Source: Arachis hypogaea (lineage: Eukaryota > Streptophyta > Magnoliopsida > Fabales > Fabaceae). Taken from it: a stretch of DNA of 64,000 nt. Shown one piece after another: positions 9,479-20,693 of the stretch. The stretch is taken from contig NC_092046.1 of the NCBI RefSeq assembly GCF_003086295.3, positions 103,891,363 to 103,955,362 on the forward strand, read 5' to 3'. Numbering within the stretch: position 1 is the first letter of the stretch; the number at the start of each line of letters is the position of its first letter. The position numbers and the translations under genes were made by a program. The notes under the pieces are model-generated. The model did not search any database. It was not told the origin of the DNA and saw nothing but the letters and a program-made list of their open reading frames with translations.

Positions 9479-10550
9479 GGTGGGCCCGTTCTTTAATTTC
9501 CTTGTTCTTTATTTTCTGTTTTTTCGAAAATTATGCCTTATGTCTATTTATGTTTGTGTCTTTATTACATGATCACTAGTGTCTAAGTGTCTATGCCTTA
9601 AAGCTATGAAAATGAATCCATCACCTTTCTTAAATAAAGAGTGTTTTAATTGAAAAGGAAAAGAAGTGCATGAATTTCGAATTTTAAAACAGTTTAATTA
9701 TTTTGATGTGGTGGCAATACTTTGTGTTTTCTGAATGAATGCTTGAACAGTGCATATTTTTGATATTGTTGATTCATGAATGTTAAAATTGTTGGCTCTT
9801 GAAAGAATGATGGAAAAGGAGAAATGTTATTTGATAATCTGAAAAATCATAAAATTGATTCTAGAAGCAAGAAAAAGCAGTGAAAAGCTTGCAAAAAAAA
9901 AGAGAAAGAAAAAGAAAAAGCAAGCAGAAAAAGCCAATAGCCCTTTAAACCAAAAGGCAAGGGTGAAATAAAAAAGGGGATCCAAGGCTTTGAGTATCAG
10001 TGGATAGGAGGGCCCACAGGAATAAAATCCTGGCCTAAGCGGCTAAACCAAGCTGTCCCTAACCATGTGCTTGTGGCGTGAAAGTGTCAAGTAAAAACTT
10101 GAGACTGAGCGGTTAAAGTCGTGGTCCAAAAGCAAAAAGAGTGTGCTTAAGAGCTCTGGACACCTCTAACTGGGGACTCTAGCAAAGCTGAGTCACAATC
10201 TGAAAAGGTTCACCCAGTTATGTGTCTGTGGCATTTATGTATCCGGTGGTAATACTGAAAAACAAAATGCTTTGGGTCACGGCCAAGACTCATAAAGTAG
10301 ATGTGTTCAAGAATCAACATACTTAACTAGGAGAATCAATAACACTATCTGAATTCTAGGTTCCTATAGATGCCAATCATTCTGAACATCAAAGGATAAA
10401 GTGAGATGCCAAAACTATTCAGAAGCAAAAAGCTAAAAGTCCCGCTCATCTAATTAATACTGATCTTCATAGATGTTTTTGGAATTCATTGTACATTCTA
10501 TTCTTTTTATCCTATTTGAGTTTTAGTTGCTTGGGGACAAGCAACAATTT
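9479..10550 (+). other. A1 3' non-coding region
   Basis: No credible gene. It includes a purine run (about 9893-9935) and a block with two related strings, AAGCGGCTAAA (about 10038) and GAGCGGTTAAA (about 10107). A2 lost most of this region, so conservation cannot be judged here. Confidence 0.5.
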
Positions 10551-10563
10551 AAGTTTGGTGTTG
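10551..10563 (+). other. Polypurine-like tract, A1
   Basis: AAGTTTGGTGTTG immediately before the 3' LTR, the position of the plus-strand primer. Element D has TTAAGTTTGGTGTTG at the same place. The string also occurs at 2213, 2402, 5669, 5695 and 5728. Confidence 0.6.
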
Positions 10564-12195
10564 TGATGAGCGGATAATTTATACGCTTTTTGGCATTGTT
10601 TTTAGTATATTTTTAGTATATTTTAGTTAGTTTTTATTATGTTTTTATTAGTTTTTAAATAAAAATCATATTTCTGGACTTTACTATGAGTTTGTGTGTT
10701 TTTCTGTGATTTCAGGTATTTTCTGGCTGAAATTAAGGGACCTGAGCAAAAATCTGATTCAGAGGCTGAAAAAGGACTGCAGATGCTGTTGGATTCTGAC
10801 CTCCCTGCCCTCGAAGTAGATTTTCTAGAGCTACAAAAGCCCAATTGGTGCGTTCTCAATTGCGTTAGAAAGTAGACATTCTGGGCTTTCCAGCAATATA
10901 TAATAGTTCATACTTTGCCTGAGATTTGATGGCTCAAATAGGCGTTCCAATTCAGCTTAAGAATTCTGGCGTCAAAACGCCAGAACTGGCACAAAAGCTG
11001 GAGTTAAGCGCCCAAACTGGCACAAAAGCTGGCGTTTAACTCCAAGAAAAGTCTCTACACATGGAAGCTTCAATGCTCAGCCTAGACACACACCAAGTGG
11101 GCCCGAAAGAAGATTTCTGCATTAATTACCTATTTCTGTAACCCTAGGCTACTAGTTTTCTATAAATAGGACCTTTTGCTATTGCATTTTGGGGATCTTG
11201 GTTCTTGGGGTTCCCTCTCTGGGGCCAAAGCCAATGACCACCATTATCACTTTTGTATTTTCAACACTGGAGTTTCTACACACCATAGATTAAGGTGTGG
11301 AGCTCTGCTGTTCTTCATGAATTAATGCAAAGTACTACTGTTTTTCTATTCAATTCACGCCTACTTGTTCTCTAAGATATTCATTCGCACACAAGAACAT
11401 GATGAATGTGATGATTATGTGAAACTCATCACCATTATCACCTATGAACGTGTGCCTGACAACCACTTCCGTTCTACATGCAAACAAGCTTGAATGTGTA
11501 TCTCTTGGGTTTCTAATCTAAGATTAGAACCTTCGTGGTATAGGCTAGAATTATTGGCGGCCATTCCTGAGATCTGGAACGTCTAAACCTTGTCTGTGGT
11601 ATTCTGAGTAGGATCTGGGAAGGGATGACTGTGACGAGCTTTAAACTCGCGAGTGTTGGGCGTGTGACAGACGCAAAAGGATTAATGGATCCTATTCCAA
11701 CATGATCGAGAACCGACAGATGATTAGCCGTGCGGTGACAGCGTGCGTAGAACATTATCACTGAGAGGACGGGAAGTAGCCATTGACAACGGTGATGCCC
11801 AACATAAAGCTTGCCATGGAAAGGAGTATGAATGATTGGATGAAGGCAATAGGAAAGCAGAAGTTTAGGGGGAACAAAGCATCTTCATACGCTTATCTGA
11901 AATTCTCACCAATGAATTACATAAGTATCTCTATCTTTATTTTATGTTTTATTCATCTTTTAATTATCAATCCTCCATGACCATTTGAATCCGCCTGACT
12001 AAGATTTACAAGATGACCATAGCTTGCTTCAAGCCGACAGTCTCCGTGGGATCGACCCTTACTTGCATAAGGTTTATTACTTGGACGACCCAGTGCACTT
12101 GCTGGTTAGTTGTGCGGAGTTGTGATAAAGAGTTGAGATTACAATTGTGCGTACCAAGTTGTTGGCGCCATTGATGATCACAATTTCGTACACCA
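10564..12195 (+). repeat. A1 3' LTR
   Basis: Partner of the LTR at 41-1660, starting TGATGAGCGG and ending GTACACCA. TATA box at 11161-11168. The LTR-end stem-loop (12057-12072) has lost one pair by a G-to-A change. The duplicated target GTACG follows. Confidence 0.92.
11161..11168 (+). promoter_or_regulatory. TATA box of A1 3' LTR
   Basis: TATAAATA, same context as at 626-633. Confidence 0.6.
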
Positions 12196-12517
12196 GTACG
12201 CTTGCCAAAGAACGGATTCATTTTATATGGGGAGTGAATTGTAGTCCATCAAATAGTTATGTATTAGAAAAAAATATAACTGCAATTGATTTAGTGAATT
12301 AGAAATAACTTGTGTTAAAGTTACCTAACATAATCTGCGACTTCTTCACAATTATGTAATACATACACATGGCTTGGGCACTTGATATGTCATTGATGTT
12401 AATTGGTTCTCCATTTCCTACGCCTAATGAACGACCTTTGTTAGAAAAATGTTTTGATGGCACAACTTTGTCTTTGTTAGGATCATCGTCATTCCAAGGT
12501 TGCTTATTAAGTCTTGT
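12196..12517 (+). other. A1 right flank, non-coding
   Basis: The first 20 bp resume the LTR remnant seen at 1-40. The remainder is AT-rich with no recognisable gene and may be the downstream end of the CACTA transposase region. Confidence 0.45.
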
Positions 12518-14793
12518 TCACACACTTCTATGCAAGTATCTTGAGCAAAAATTTAAGCACTCCTCAGCCAGATATGCCTCTGCAATAGAACCTTTGAGGC
12601 GAATTTTGTTGCAAACATAGGACCTTAATGTACACATGTATCTTTCTGGAGGATACATCCAACAAAACTGCACCGGACCACCCAATCTCACCTCACTTGT
12701 TAAATGAATTGGAAGATGAACCATTACGTCACAAAAACAAGGAGAATATGTCCTCTCAAGGGTGCATAATGTTTTCATAATCTCTAATGCCAGTCAATCT
12801 ATCTCTTCCAATGTGATGAAATTTTTGCATAAGCGACAAAAAAAACATAGTCTAATCAACGGAATGGCCACATGATCAGGAAGGATGCTTTTAATCGGTA
12901 TTGGTAGTAAATAGTGTAGCATAAGGTGAGCATCGTAGGTCTTATAACCAGAAACTTTTATTTCTCCTAGATGGACACATCGTGATATATTTGAAGCACT
13001 ACCATCTGGTAGCTTTGACGTCTTCAAAATACCACAGAAATTTGGCTTCTTTGCCGCAGTCATAAAAAAGCATGCCTTTGCCAACTTTGTTCTCTTGCCA
13101 TGATTCACCTCCTTTGGTTGAAGATTTTTCCAGATCCCTGAATCTATTAAGTCATATCGAGCATTCAAATGGTCCTTTGTCTTGCCTGTAATATCTAAAA
13201 GAGTTCCAATTACATTGTCAATTATGTTCTTCTCTATGTGCATGACACCCAAGTTGTGACGCAATGGGTTCTTATGCCAGTAAGGCAAATAAAAGGAAAT
13301 TGATCTTTTTTCCAATTCCATGGGAAACCATTTGATGTACTTTGCTTCTTCACAAAAATATTCTCAATATTTTGCAGTATCTCAAAAATTTCCGTTCCTT
13401 CTATAACAGGTGGAGGGGGCCTTAATTCCATCTTCCCATTAAAAGACCTTGTATTGGTTCTCTATGGATGATCCATGGGTAAAAAGACACAATGGTCCAT
13501 ATGAACCATCTTACGACTATGTTTTAGTTGTAGAGAAGAGGTATTTTTGTTGCAACAAGGGCAAGCCATTTTTTCTTTTGTACTCCACCCCAACAACATA
13601 GCATATGCAGGAAAATTATTGATTGTCCACAAAAGAGCTGCACATATTTGAAAGGTCTCATTCCACAATAACTTCAAGTCTTCTATCAATGGCTGTAGAT
13701 AGATATAAATATCTTTACCAAGTGATTGTGGGCCAGGAATAAGCAAAGAAAGCATACAATATTCGATTTTCATGCACATCCATGGAGACAAGTTATATGC
13801 CATCAACATCACAGGTCACATGCTCCATGAAATGTTCATGCTATGAAATGGGTTGAACCCATCACTTGACATGCCTAGTCTAATATTGCCTAATTTTTTT
13901 TTTTTTGAAAAATCTTCATTAATTTCATTAAACTTTTTCTATGCAAGGCCATTAGCAAGATGCTTTAACGTCCCATCCTTAACGCGCTCCTCATCATGCC
14001 ACCTCAAACTAGCTTCCGTCTTTGAGCACATAAATAATCTCTGAAGTTTTGGAATTATAGAAAAGTATCTCATAGTCTTTGGAAGAATAGGATGACCTTT
14101 CTTGGGAGGTTGGATCTCACTATTATCATTAAAGTTTTAGTATATCGAGAAGTTCTGTACACACAACATTGTTTTTCATCCTTTAGTTATTTCTTATACA
14201 GGAGGCAATCCTTAGGACAAGCATTGATTTTTTTATATTCGAGACCTAAATCTCTTATCATAGCCTTCATCTTATTGAAGATGAAGGTATGTTAATGTCT
14301 GGCATTGCCTCCTTCAATAGCTCAAGAAGGGAAGTGAATGAGGCATTGCTCCACCCGTGCAAACACTTTAACAAGTACAGACGGATGATAAATGATAATG
14401 TAAAAAAATTTTTGCAACCAAGATATAACTCTTGACTTGCCCCATCTATTAAATTATAAAAATTTTTAAACACATCTCCAAATGCATCATTAAGCAACCC
14501 TTCGATGTCATCATGTGCACCTTCTTCATCATTTATCTCATCATCAACCACCATTGGAATTTTCCATTCACCGTGATTAATCCATGATTTATATCCTTTA
14601 ACAAATCATCAACTACTAAATGGTCAAAGACAATACCTCTTCTATACCAATTAATGTTGCAACACCTCTTACAAGGACATTGGATTTGTTGTCCTTCTGG
14701 TTCTCCCTTAGAGTACGCAAAGTCTAAGAAACGGTTAACACCATTGATATACTCTTTGCTATACCTTGATAGATCTATCCAATCCTTCGGCAT
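12518..14793 (-). pseudogene. CACTA (En/Spm) transposase, tnp2-type, degraded
   Basis: A transposase that would cut and paste a CACTA DNA transposon. Reading down the minus strand: a transposase-associated domain (14793-14610: YINGVNRFLDFA, then CPCKRCCN); a linker with YLLKCLHGWSN and LLELLKEAMP (14450-14290); the tnp2 core with WHDEERVKDG (about 14000), LSPWMCMK (about 13775) and LLWTINNFPAYAMLLGWST (about 13630-13575); NLGVMHIEKNI (about 13240); and a DUF4218-like tail with CDVMVHLPIHL (about 12730). Frames shift and stops interrupt it. I found no CACTA terminal repeats, so the element's ends are unresolved. It was the local landscape before A1 and B1 arrived. Confidence 0.82.
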
Positions 14794-15578
14794 ATCACAA
14801 AACTTAATCGATAATTGTTACATTATTTTAGGAGGACAATCTATTAGCCAAGTGAAAACCATGAGAATAGAGGAGGAAGGGTGTTATGAAATAAAGGGGA
14901 ATGAGTAATGAAAAGGACTTTCGTAGCCTCATAGTTAGGTTGAGAAATGGAGGAACTCTTAGAAGTAATTCTCTAAACACTTTTTTAGAATCTCATTCAA
15001 GTGAAACAAATAAAGAAAAGCAAAGAATTTATAGTACACATATAAAAGGTTAAATTGCAATTTCAAAAATAACAAAACAATCAAGGTAGAGCTACACAAA
15101 AATTAATAGCAGAATCATAAAGTGAAAAGAATGAAAAATGTGCATTGTAACTTGCCATGACACGATCAAATTATAGACAAAATTTGAGTTGCTTGGAAGT
15201 TTTAACCAAAAAATTGAATCTATTTGTTACTGGGCAAAATTTCAAGAGATCAGACCAAATGCACCAATATTCATATTTTCAAATTTTCAAAGCACAAACA
15301 GTTAAAATCAGAAATTTGAAGACATTCATAAACACATTAATAAACACCAAAAAGTATGCGAAAAAAAAATCAGAGAAATGTTGGCAAGTCAAGATCATTG
15401 ATACAAAAGTCAAAAGATAAATACTAACAAGTTACAAATATACATAAAAAGCAAAGCAAAAAAAGAAAAAAGAAAAAAAAGGAAGTACCCCAAAGTTTTA
15501 TTAATGTGATTGAGATTTTTTATTTTCTTTACCACCGTACAACTTTTTTTGTTTTATTCGAGGTTTCTAATTATTTAT
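14794..15578. other. Non-coding gap between CACTA and B1
   Basis: AT-rich, with A-rich stretches (about 15355-15480). No recognisable gene, LTR or terminal inverted repeat. It may include CACTA subterminal sequence. The B1 LTR begins at 15579 after TTTAT. Confidence 0.4.
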
Positions 15579-17123
15579 TGATAAACCACTATTTTATGGT
15601 TTATCTTGTGTTTAATTGAGTGGTTTCATCAAGTCTTCACCCACTTATTCATATGATTTGCATGGTTTTACATTTCCCTTCCTAGTTCTATTCTATGGTT
15701 GAAAACTTGCTTCCAGGAGATCTTTAATTTGTATATTTCAATTCTCCTTTATACCATTCGATGCCGTGATCCGTGTGTTAAGTGTTTCAGGCTTTATAGG
15801 ACAGGAATGACTTAGAAAATGGAGAGGAAGCTTGCAAAAATGGAAGGAACACAAGAAACTAAGAAGATGACCAGCGAGCATCGACGCGCATGCATGGCTC
15901 ACGCGTGCGCACGACATGGAGAAAATTGCAGCGATGTGTGCGCGTGCCTGACGCGTACACGTGGATTGGAGTCTGCACAAAAGATGCGCACGCGTGGACG
16001 ACACGTACGTGTGAAAAAGAAATTTGCCAAATGACGCGTACGCGTGGTTGACGCGTACGCATGACATGCACGATCTGCAGAATTAACAGAAAATGCTGCG
16101 GGCGATTTCGGGCCGCGTTTTGACCCAGTTTTTGGCCCAGAAACACAGACTAAAGCTAGGGAACATGCAGAGACTCAACACACATTCACACATTCTCATT
16201 AGGATAGTTTTTTAGGTTTTAGATCTGAATCTAGAGAGAAATTACTCTTCCTCTAGGTTTTGTTTACATTCATAGTTTATTAGTTTTATTGCTTTTGCTT
16301 TTGGATATTGAAGAGTCATCACCTCTGTTGAAGATACTATTCTAGTTTGTTTCCTTACTTTTTTATTTATTTATTCCATATTCTTAATTCTTATTTAGAG
16401 TGGTAATTGGATTATTTTCATGGATTGTTAATGCAAAGGATTACTTTTACTTTTAATTAATTTTGAATCTCAATTTTATTTAAATTATTATGTCTCTTTT
16501 CTATTCTAAACTCCCAATAACGAAGATGGTATCCATATCAATAGAGTAGATTCCCTACTTGACATGGGGGTTGATTAAGAGGAGACACTTGAGTTGGAAT
16601 GCTCAAGTGGTTAGTTAAATTGGAAGTTGTTGGCTAATTCTGTATTTACTAACGCTAGACCTTCCCAAGGGAGAGGACTAGGATTTACGAATACGAGTTA
16701 GCTCAATCACTTAACTTTTCTTTATTTAGTAAGGGTTAACTAAGTGAAAATAACAACCTCTTTATACTACACTTGAGAGAATTCCAACAAGGACAGAACT
16801 TCTAATTAATCATTCCCCCAGTCAAGGCTTTTTAATTTGAATAATATAAATTCCCTTTTAATTTTCATTGCACTAAATTACAATTGTTTATTTTCTGTTA
16901 TTCAACTCTCAAAACTATCTGAAAACTCCTGATTAATAACTTAGCACCCTTTCTAGCAACTCGTTGGGAGACGACCTAGGACTCATACTCCCAGTATTTT
17001 TATTCTAATTTTTGTGACACCTTTCTAAATTGATGCGGCGAATTTCAGCTGGTTAAGAGCTATACTCGCAACGTTGTTCTTATATTACAATCTCTTAATT
17101 GGCCAAATTTCTGCCATGCACCA
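15579..17123 (+). repeat. B1 5' LTR
   Basis: Starts TGATAAACCACTATTTTATG and ends CATGCACCA. A palindromic word array of ACGCGTACGCGT type lies at about 15876-16064. A stem-loop (16976-16994) sits about 135 nt upstream of the PBS and has one mismatch compared with B2. No clear TATA box. The body is rich in simple AT sequence. Confidence 0.9.
15876..16064. repeat. Palindromic word array in B1 5' LTR
   Basis: CpG-rich words such as GACGCGTACGCGTGG and CACGCGTGCGCACG, separated by short spacers. The perfect form ACGCGTACGCGT is its own reverse complement. Equivalent arrays are at about 25090-25255, 36510-36700 and 42538-42690 in the other B LTRs. Confidence 0.75.
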
Positions 17124-17128
17124 ATTTT

Positions 17129-17146
17129 TGGCGCCATTGCCGGAGA
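17129..17146 (+). other. PBS of B1
   Basis: TGGCGCCATTGCCGGAGA, two mismatches to the tRNA-Asp complement, five bases after the LTR. Confidence 0.85.
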
Positions 17147-17249
17147 GTTGTAATTGTGTGCTAAATTATTAATTAGTGTACATATTTTTATTTTTATTTT
17201 CATATTTTATTTTATTTTGTTACCATGAGCTATATCTTTCTCTCATTGA

Positions 17250-18517
17250 ATGACGCGTTCATTTCTTGATCCGAGCTTAGTCGCATTTGACCCTAAAATT
17301 GAAAGAACTATTTCACGTATTAGGCGAGCTCGACGTCGGTTAGCCTCTGAGGGTGGTGAAGTGATTGTTATCGATTCACCAGTCTCATCTCAGGGTGAAT
17401 CTGAACCACCATCTAAGAGCGAAACAAGCTCCTTTACTACTGATTCAGTTGATTCACGTGCAGATAGAATGGCAGCACCTAGGAGGATTACTCTCCAGGA
17501 AGTTGGAGCTGCAGAACTTTACACTGCAGCCGTATCAAGTGCATCATCCAACTCTGGCTGCAGATTTTAAACTGAAAACTGCACTAATCAACTTGATGTC
17601 CAAGTTTCATGGCTTACTTGCTCAGGAGCCTATCAAGTACCTAAGGGATTTTTAGACTGCCTGTTCCACTATTAGGAGTCATGGTGCAAATGAAACTTAT
17701 ATTTTGTTAATCGCCTTCCCGTTTTCTCTTGAGGGAAAGGCGAGGAAGTGGTACTACTCCCAACCTGAAGCAACTGTTACCAACTGGGATACGCTCAGGA
17801 GAGAATTTTTGGAAAAATACTTTCCAGCTGAAGTCACATATAGATTGAGGTAAGAGATCTCCTGCATTGTCCAAGGTGAATTAGAAACTCTCTATGAGTA
17901 CTGGGAGCGCTTTAAGAACCTTCTAGACGCATGCCCTCATCACATGATTGACAGCCTAGTGTTAATCAGTTACTTCACTCAATGGATGAAGCCTAGGGAT
18001 AAAACTACACTAGATGGTGCTAGTAATGGTTCTCTAAAAAAGTACAAGACCGTAGATGAAGCATGGCAATTGATCAGTGACTTAGCTGAGTCCACTCGAA
18101 ATCACAAGCACAGGAGCAGCCACTCAAAAGCTGTTGCAGAGGTTTCCTCTAGTACTGAGACTTTTGCTCTTACACAGAGTATATGTGAAATGACCAACCT
18201 ACTGAAGCAGATGCAGTTGAATCAACAACAAACTCAGCCTTCCCCACCACAACAAAGCCAACAGTTAGTCTCCCAAAGAGTATGCGAAATCTGTGCCGAT
18301 AATAGTCATTATACTGATGAATGCCCGCAACTCCAACAAGAAAACAATACTGTGGCAGCTACTCATAACTTCTATGACCGCCCGAGTCAAGGATACAATC
18401 AACAAGGCGGCAACTACAACCAAGGTGGGAACTATAACCAAGGATGGCAGGACAACTCCAACCAAGGTTGGAGAGATAATTCCAACCATTGCTGGAGGGA
18501 CAACTACAACAGAGGAG
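17250..18517 (+). pseudogene. B1 gag, N-terminal part
   Basis: Capsid protein of a gypsy element. The start ATGACGCG aligns with B2 and with 43873. The N-terminal region has SRIRRARRRLASEGG and an Ser/Glu-rich stretch. The capsid domain has FHGLLAQEPIKYL, KARKWYYSQ, REFLEKYFPAEV and LYEYWERFKNLL. A CX2CX4HX4C zinc knuckle (CEICADNSHYTDEC) is at 18286-18327, then a Gly/Asn/Gln-rich tail. Breaks: a frameshift near 17510, stops near 17653 (CAG to TAG) and 17851. The insertion of solo LTR E at 18518 ends this segment. Confidence 0.85.
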
Positions 18518-18846
18518 TGATGCCAGGGCATCTTGGCCAGTTTTACTGACCTTTTCTTTATTGTTTTTAGGGTAGTTTCATGCATTTCTTTAGGAAATAA
18601 GCTAGTTTTGGGTAGATATTCACCTACACCTTGATTCAAGCATACATTGTGCATTTTACATTATTTCATGAGGATTTTGCATGAATTTATTGACAAATTG
18701 TATGCTGCATTACCCATGACTTGGACTAGAACTTTGATGCACTCTGTTGCTTGATTTCAGGAGCAAAGGAAGCAAGGAAAGGGAGGTAACTTGCAAGGTT
18801 AAATGAGAAAAGTGATTGCCAATGACACTCTCAAAGCCATCATTGC

Positions 18847-19530
18847 CCACGTTAAGAGTCACGTTAACTAAGTTAACGTGAACTCTAACGTGGAAAAGGA
18901 AAGTTGAGCCAACGTTAGTGACACTTAACATTGTCACTAACGTTGGCAAACACTCATGAGTGGCCACGTTAGAGCCCACGTTAACCTAGTTAACGTAACC
19001 TCTAACGTTAAAGGGGGAAGAGAAGCCAACGTTAGTGACATTCAACATTGTCACAAACGTTGGCCTAAGAATGCAACACACCACGTTAACTCCCACGTTA
19101 ACTTGGTTAACGTGGGAGCTAACGTAAGAAGTGAGAGTTGTCGACAACGTTAGTGACACTCAACATTGTCACTAACGTTGGAAGCAACCACACAACCCCC
19201 CAAGGAGCCACGTTAACTTAGTTAACGTGGAAGCTAACGATGAGGAATGAATGATGAGCCAACGTTAGTGACACTCAACATTGTCACTAACGTTTGGATG
19301 GCTAAGAATGGCCACGTTAGAGGCCACGTTAATCTAGTTAACGTGTACTCTAACGTGAGATCTAGGGGCACATTGGAACGTTAGTGACAATGTTGAGTGT
19401 CACTAACGTTCTCGAAGGTTGGCAAGGCCACGTTAGAAGCCACGTTAACCTAGTTAACATGGGGTGTAACGTGAGGCAAAGGGGTACAATGGAACGTTAG
19501 TGAAAATGTTAAGTGTCACTAACATCCTCG
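18847..19530. repeat. Six-unit tandem array of paired hairpins in LTR E
   Basis: Units begin AACGTTAGTG at 18911, 19028, 19146, 19261, 19377 and 19493, a period of 115-118 bp. Each unit holds two inverted repeats: one around GTTAACNNAGTTAAC-type cores, and one with 13-bp arms (AACGTTAGTGACA and its complement) around an 8-nt loop. The loop reads CTCAACAT or a close variant in units 1-4 and its complement ATGTTGAG in unit 5, with ATGTTAAG in unit 6. Confidence 0.88.
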
Positions 19531-19704
19531 AACTTATACTTTCACTAAATGTTAACACCCCTAACGCCCTGAGCTGAAGTCTCTGCCCACTTAGCACTTT
19601 CTCTCTACAAGTAAAGCCAAGCCCAAATGAAGAAAAGAACTGCTTCAAACTCAAGATCCAAAGGCCCAAGACTTGAAGAGCCAACTAGAAGCTGAGAGAA
19701 ATAG

Positions 19705-19712
19705 TATATATA
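19705..19712 (+). promoter_or_regulatory. TATA box of LTR E
   Basis: TATATATA followed by GGAGTAG, about 175 bp downstream of the hairpin array. Confidence 0.5.
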
Positions 19713-20693
19713 GGAGTAGCTTTGAATTGTTAAGGAGCTCTAGAAGCTGGAAAAAGGAGAACTACTCTCTATATTTTATCTTCTCTGCATTTTCTAGTTT
19801 TAGGATGTATTCTCCATCTTTGTTTTCATTCTCAAGAGCTATGAACAACTAAACCCATTTCATTGGGTTAGGGAGCTCTGTTGTAATTTGATGGATCAAT
19901 ACTAATTTTCATTATTCTTCTTCTATCTTTTCTCTTGATTTTACTTGAAAGCTTTCGATCTTCATCCAATTGAGTAGTTATCTTGGAAGAGAAGCTATTC
20001 AAACTTGGGTCTCTTTTGAACCTTGAAAGAGGAATGAAGAGATCAAGCTAGAAATGCTTTCTCATGCTGGACCAAATTGGGTTTGGATGGGTATGTGACT
20101 ATAACCCTCTCAATACTTGATTTGGGAAATGCATGTGGTATAATCAGTGACCATACTTCATCTCTTCTCATGAGCAATTGACCAAGAAATTGGCTATTGA
20201 TCAAGATTTGAGAGATTGAATTTCAAGAAATTGTAATTCAATCACTTAAGATTGCCAAGGAGATCAATGAGTGCATTGATTGAGGAAGAGATGAAAATGA
20301 ACTTGATCCGGAGAATTGCAACATCTCCTAAGCCCAATGAACTCCCCATCTCTGATCTTACCCATTCTCTTTAATTTCTGCCATTTACTTTTATGAGCAA
20401 ATCCCCCATTCCCATTTACAATTCTGCAATTTATTTTCAGTCATTTACTTCCAATCCTTTAATTCTAGCATTTACTTTTCTGTTATTTACATTCCCACCA
20501 TTTTATTTTCTGCAATTCTCAACCCAAATTCTGGATTGGCTCAACTAGAACATTCTTCTAATTAAAGTTGCTTGATCAATCAATCCCTGTGGGATTCGAC
20601 CTCACTCTATTGTGAGTTTTTACTTGACGACAAATTCGGTACACTTGCCGAAGGGAGATTTGTTGTGAGACAAGTTTTCCACGCATCAAGGAG

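Larger units (their letters stand above)
41..12195 (+). mobile_element. Element A1, non-autonomous Ty3-gypsy (Athila/Tat-like)
   Basis: A complete LTR retrotransposon with two LTRs (41-1660, 10564-12195), tRNA-Asp PBS, gag-protease pseudogene, third ORF pseudogene and polypurine-like tract. It has no reverse transcriptase, RNase H or integrase, so it would need enzymes from another element. Flanking 5-bp duplications are GTGCG (36-40) and GTACG (12196-12200), one mismatch apart. A reverse-oriented solo LTR (6544-8262) is nested in it. Coding frames carry several stops and shifts, so it is old. Confidence 0.88.
18518..20688 (+). mobile_element. Solo LTR, family E, inside B1 gag
   Basis: Starts TGATGCC and ends GCATCA, flanked by AGGAG on both sides (18513-18517, 20689-20693). 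B2 has the uninterrupted site CAGAGGAGGCAGAG near 27650. No PBS, PPT or coding region, so it is a solo LTR of 2,171 bp. It contains a six-unit hairpin tandem array (18847-19530), a TATA box (19705-19712), and a stem-loop CTCAC/GTGAG (20601-20616) near its downstream end. Confidence 0.88.

Noticed and set aside
10020..10130. Possible tRNA-like or structured gene in the A1 3' region (repeated AGCGGYTAAA strings)
   Set aside because: No cloverleaf or CCA-compatible acceptor could be drawn, and no second copy exists in the window for comparison.
18847..19530. Possible CRISPR array in the regular ~116-bp repeats
   Set aside because: Repeats are imperfect palindromes with no unique spacers, inside a plant LTR with TG/CA ends and a target duplication.
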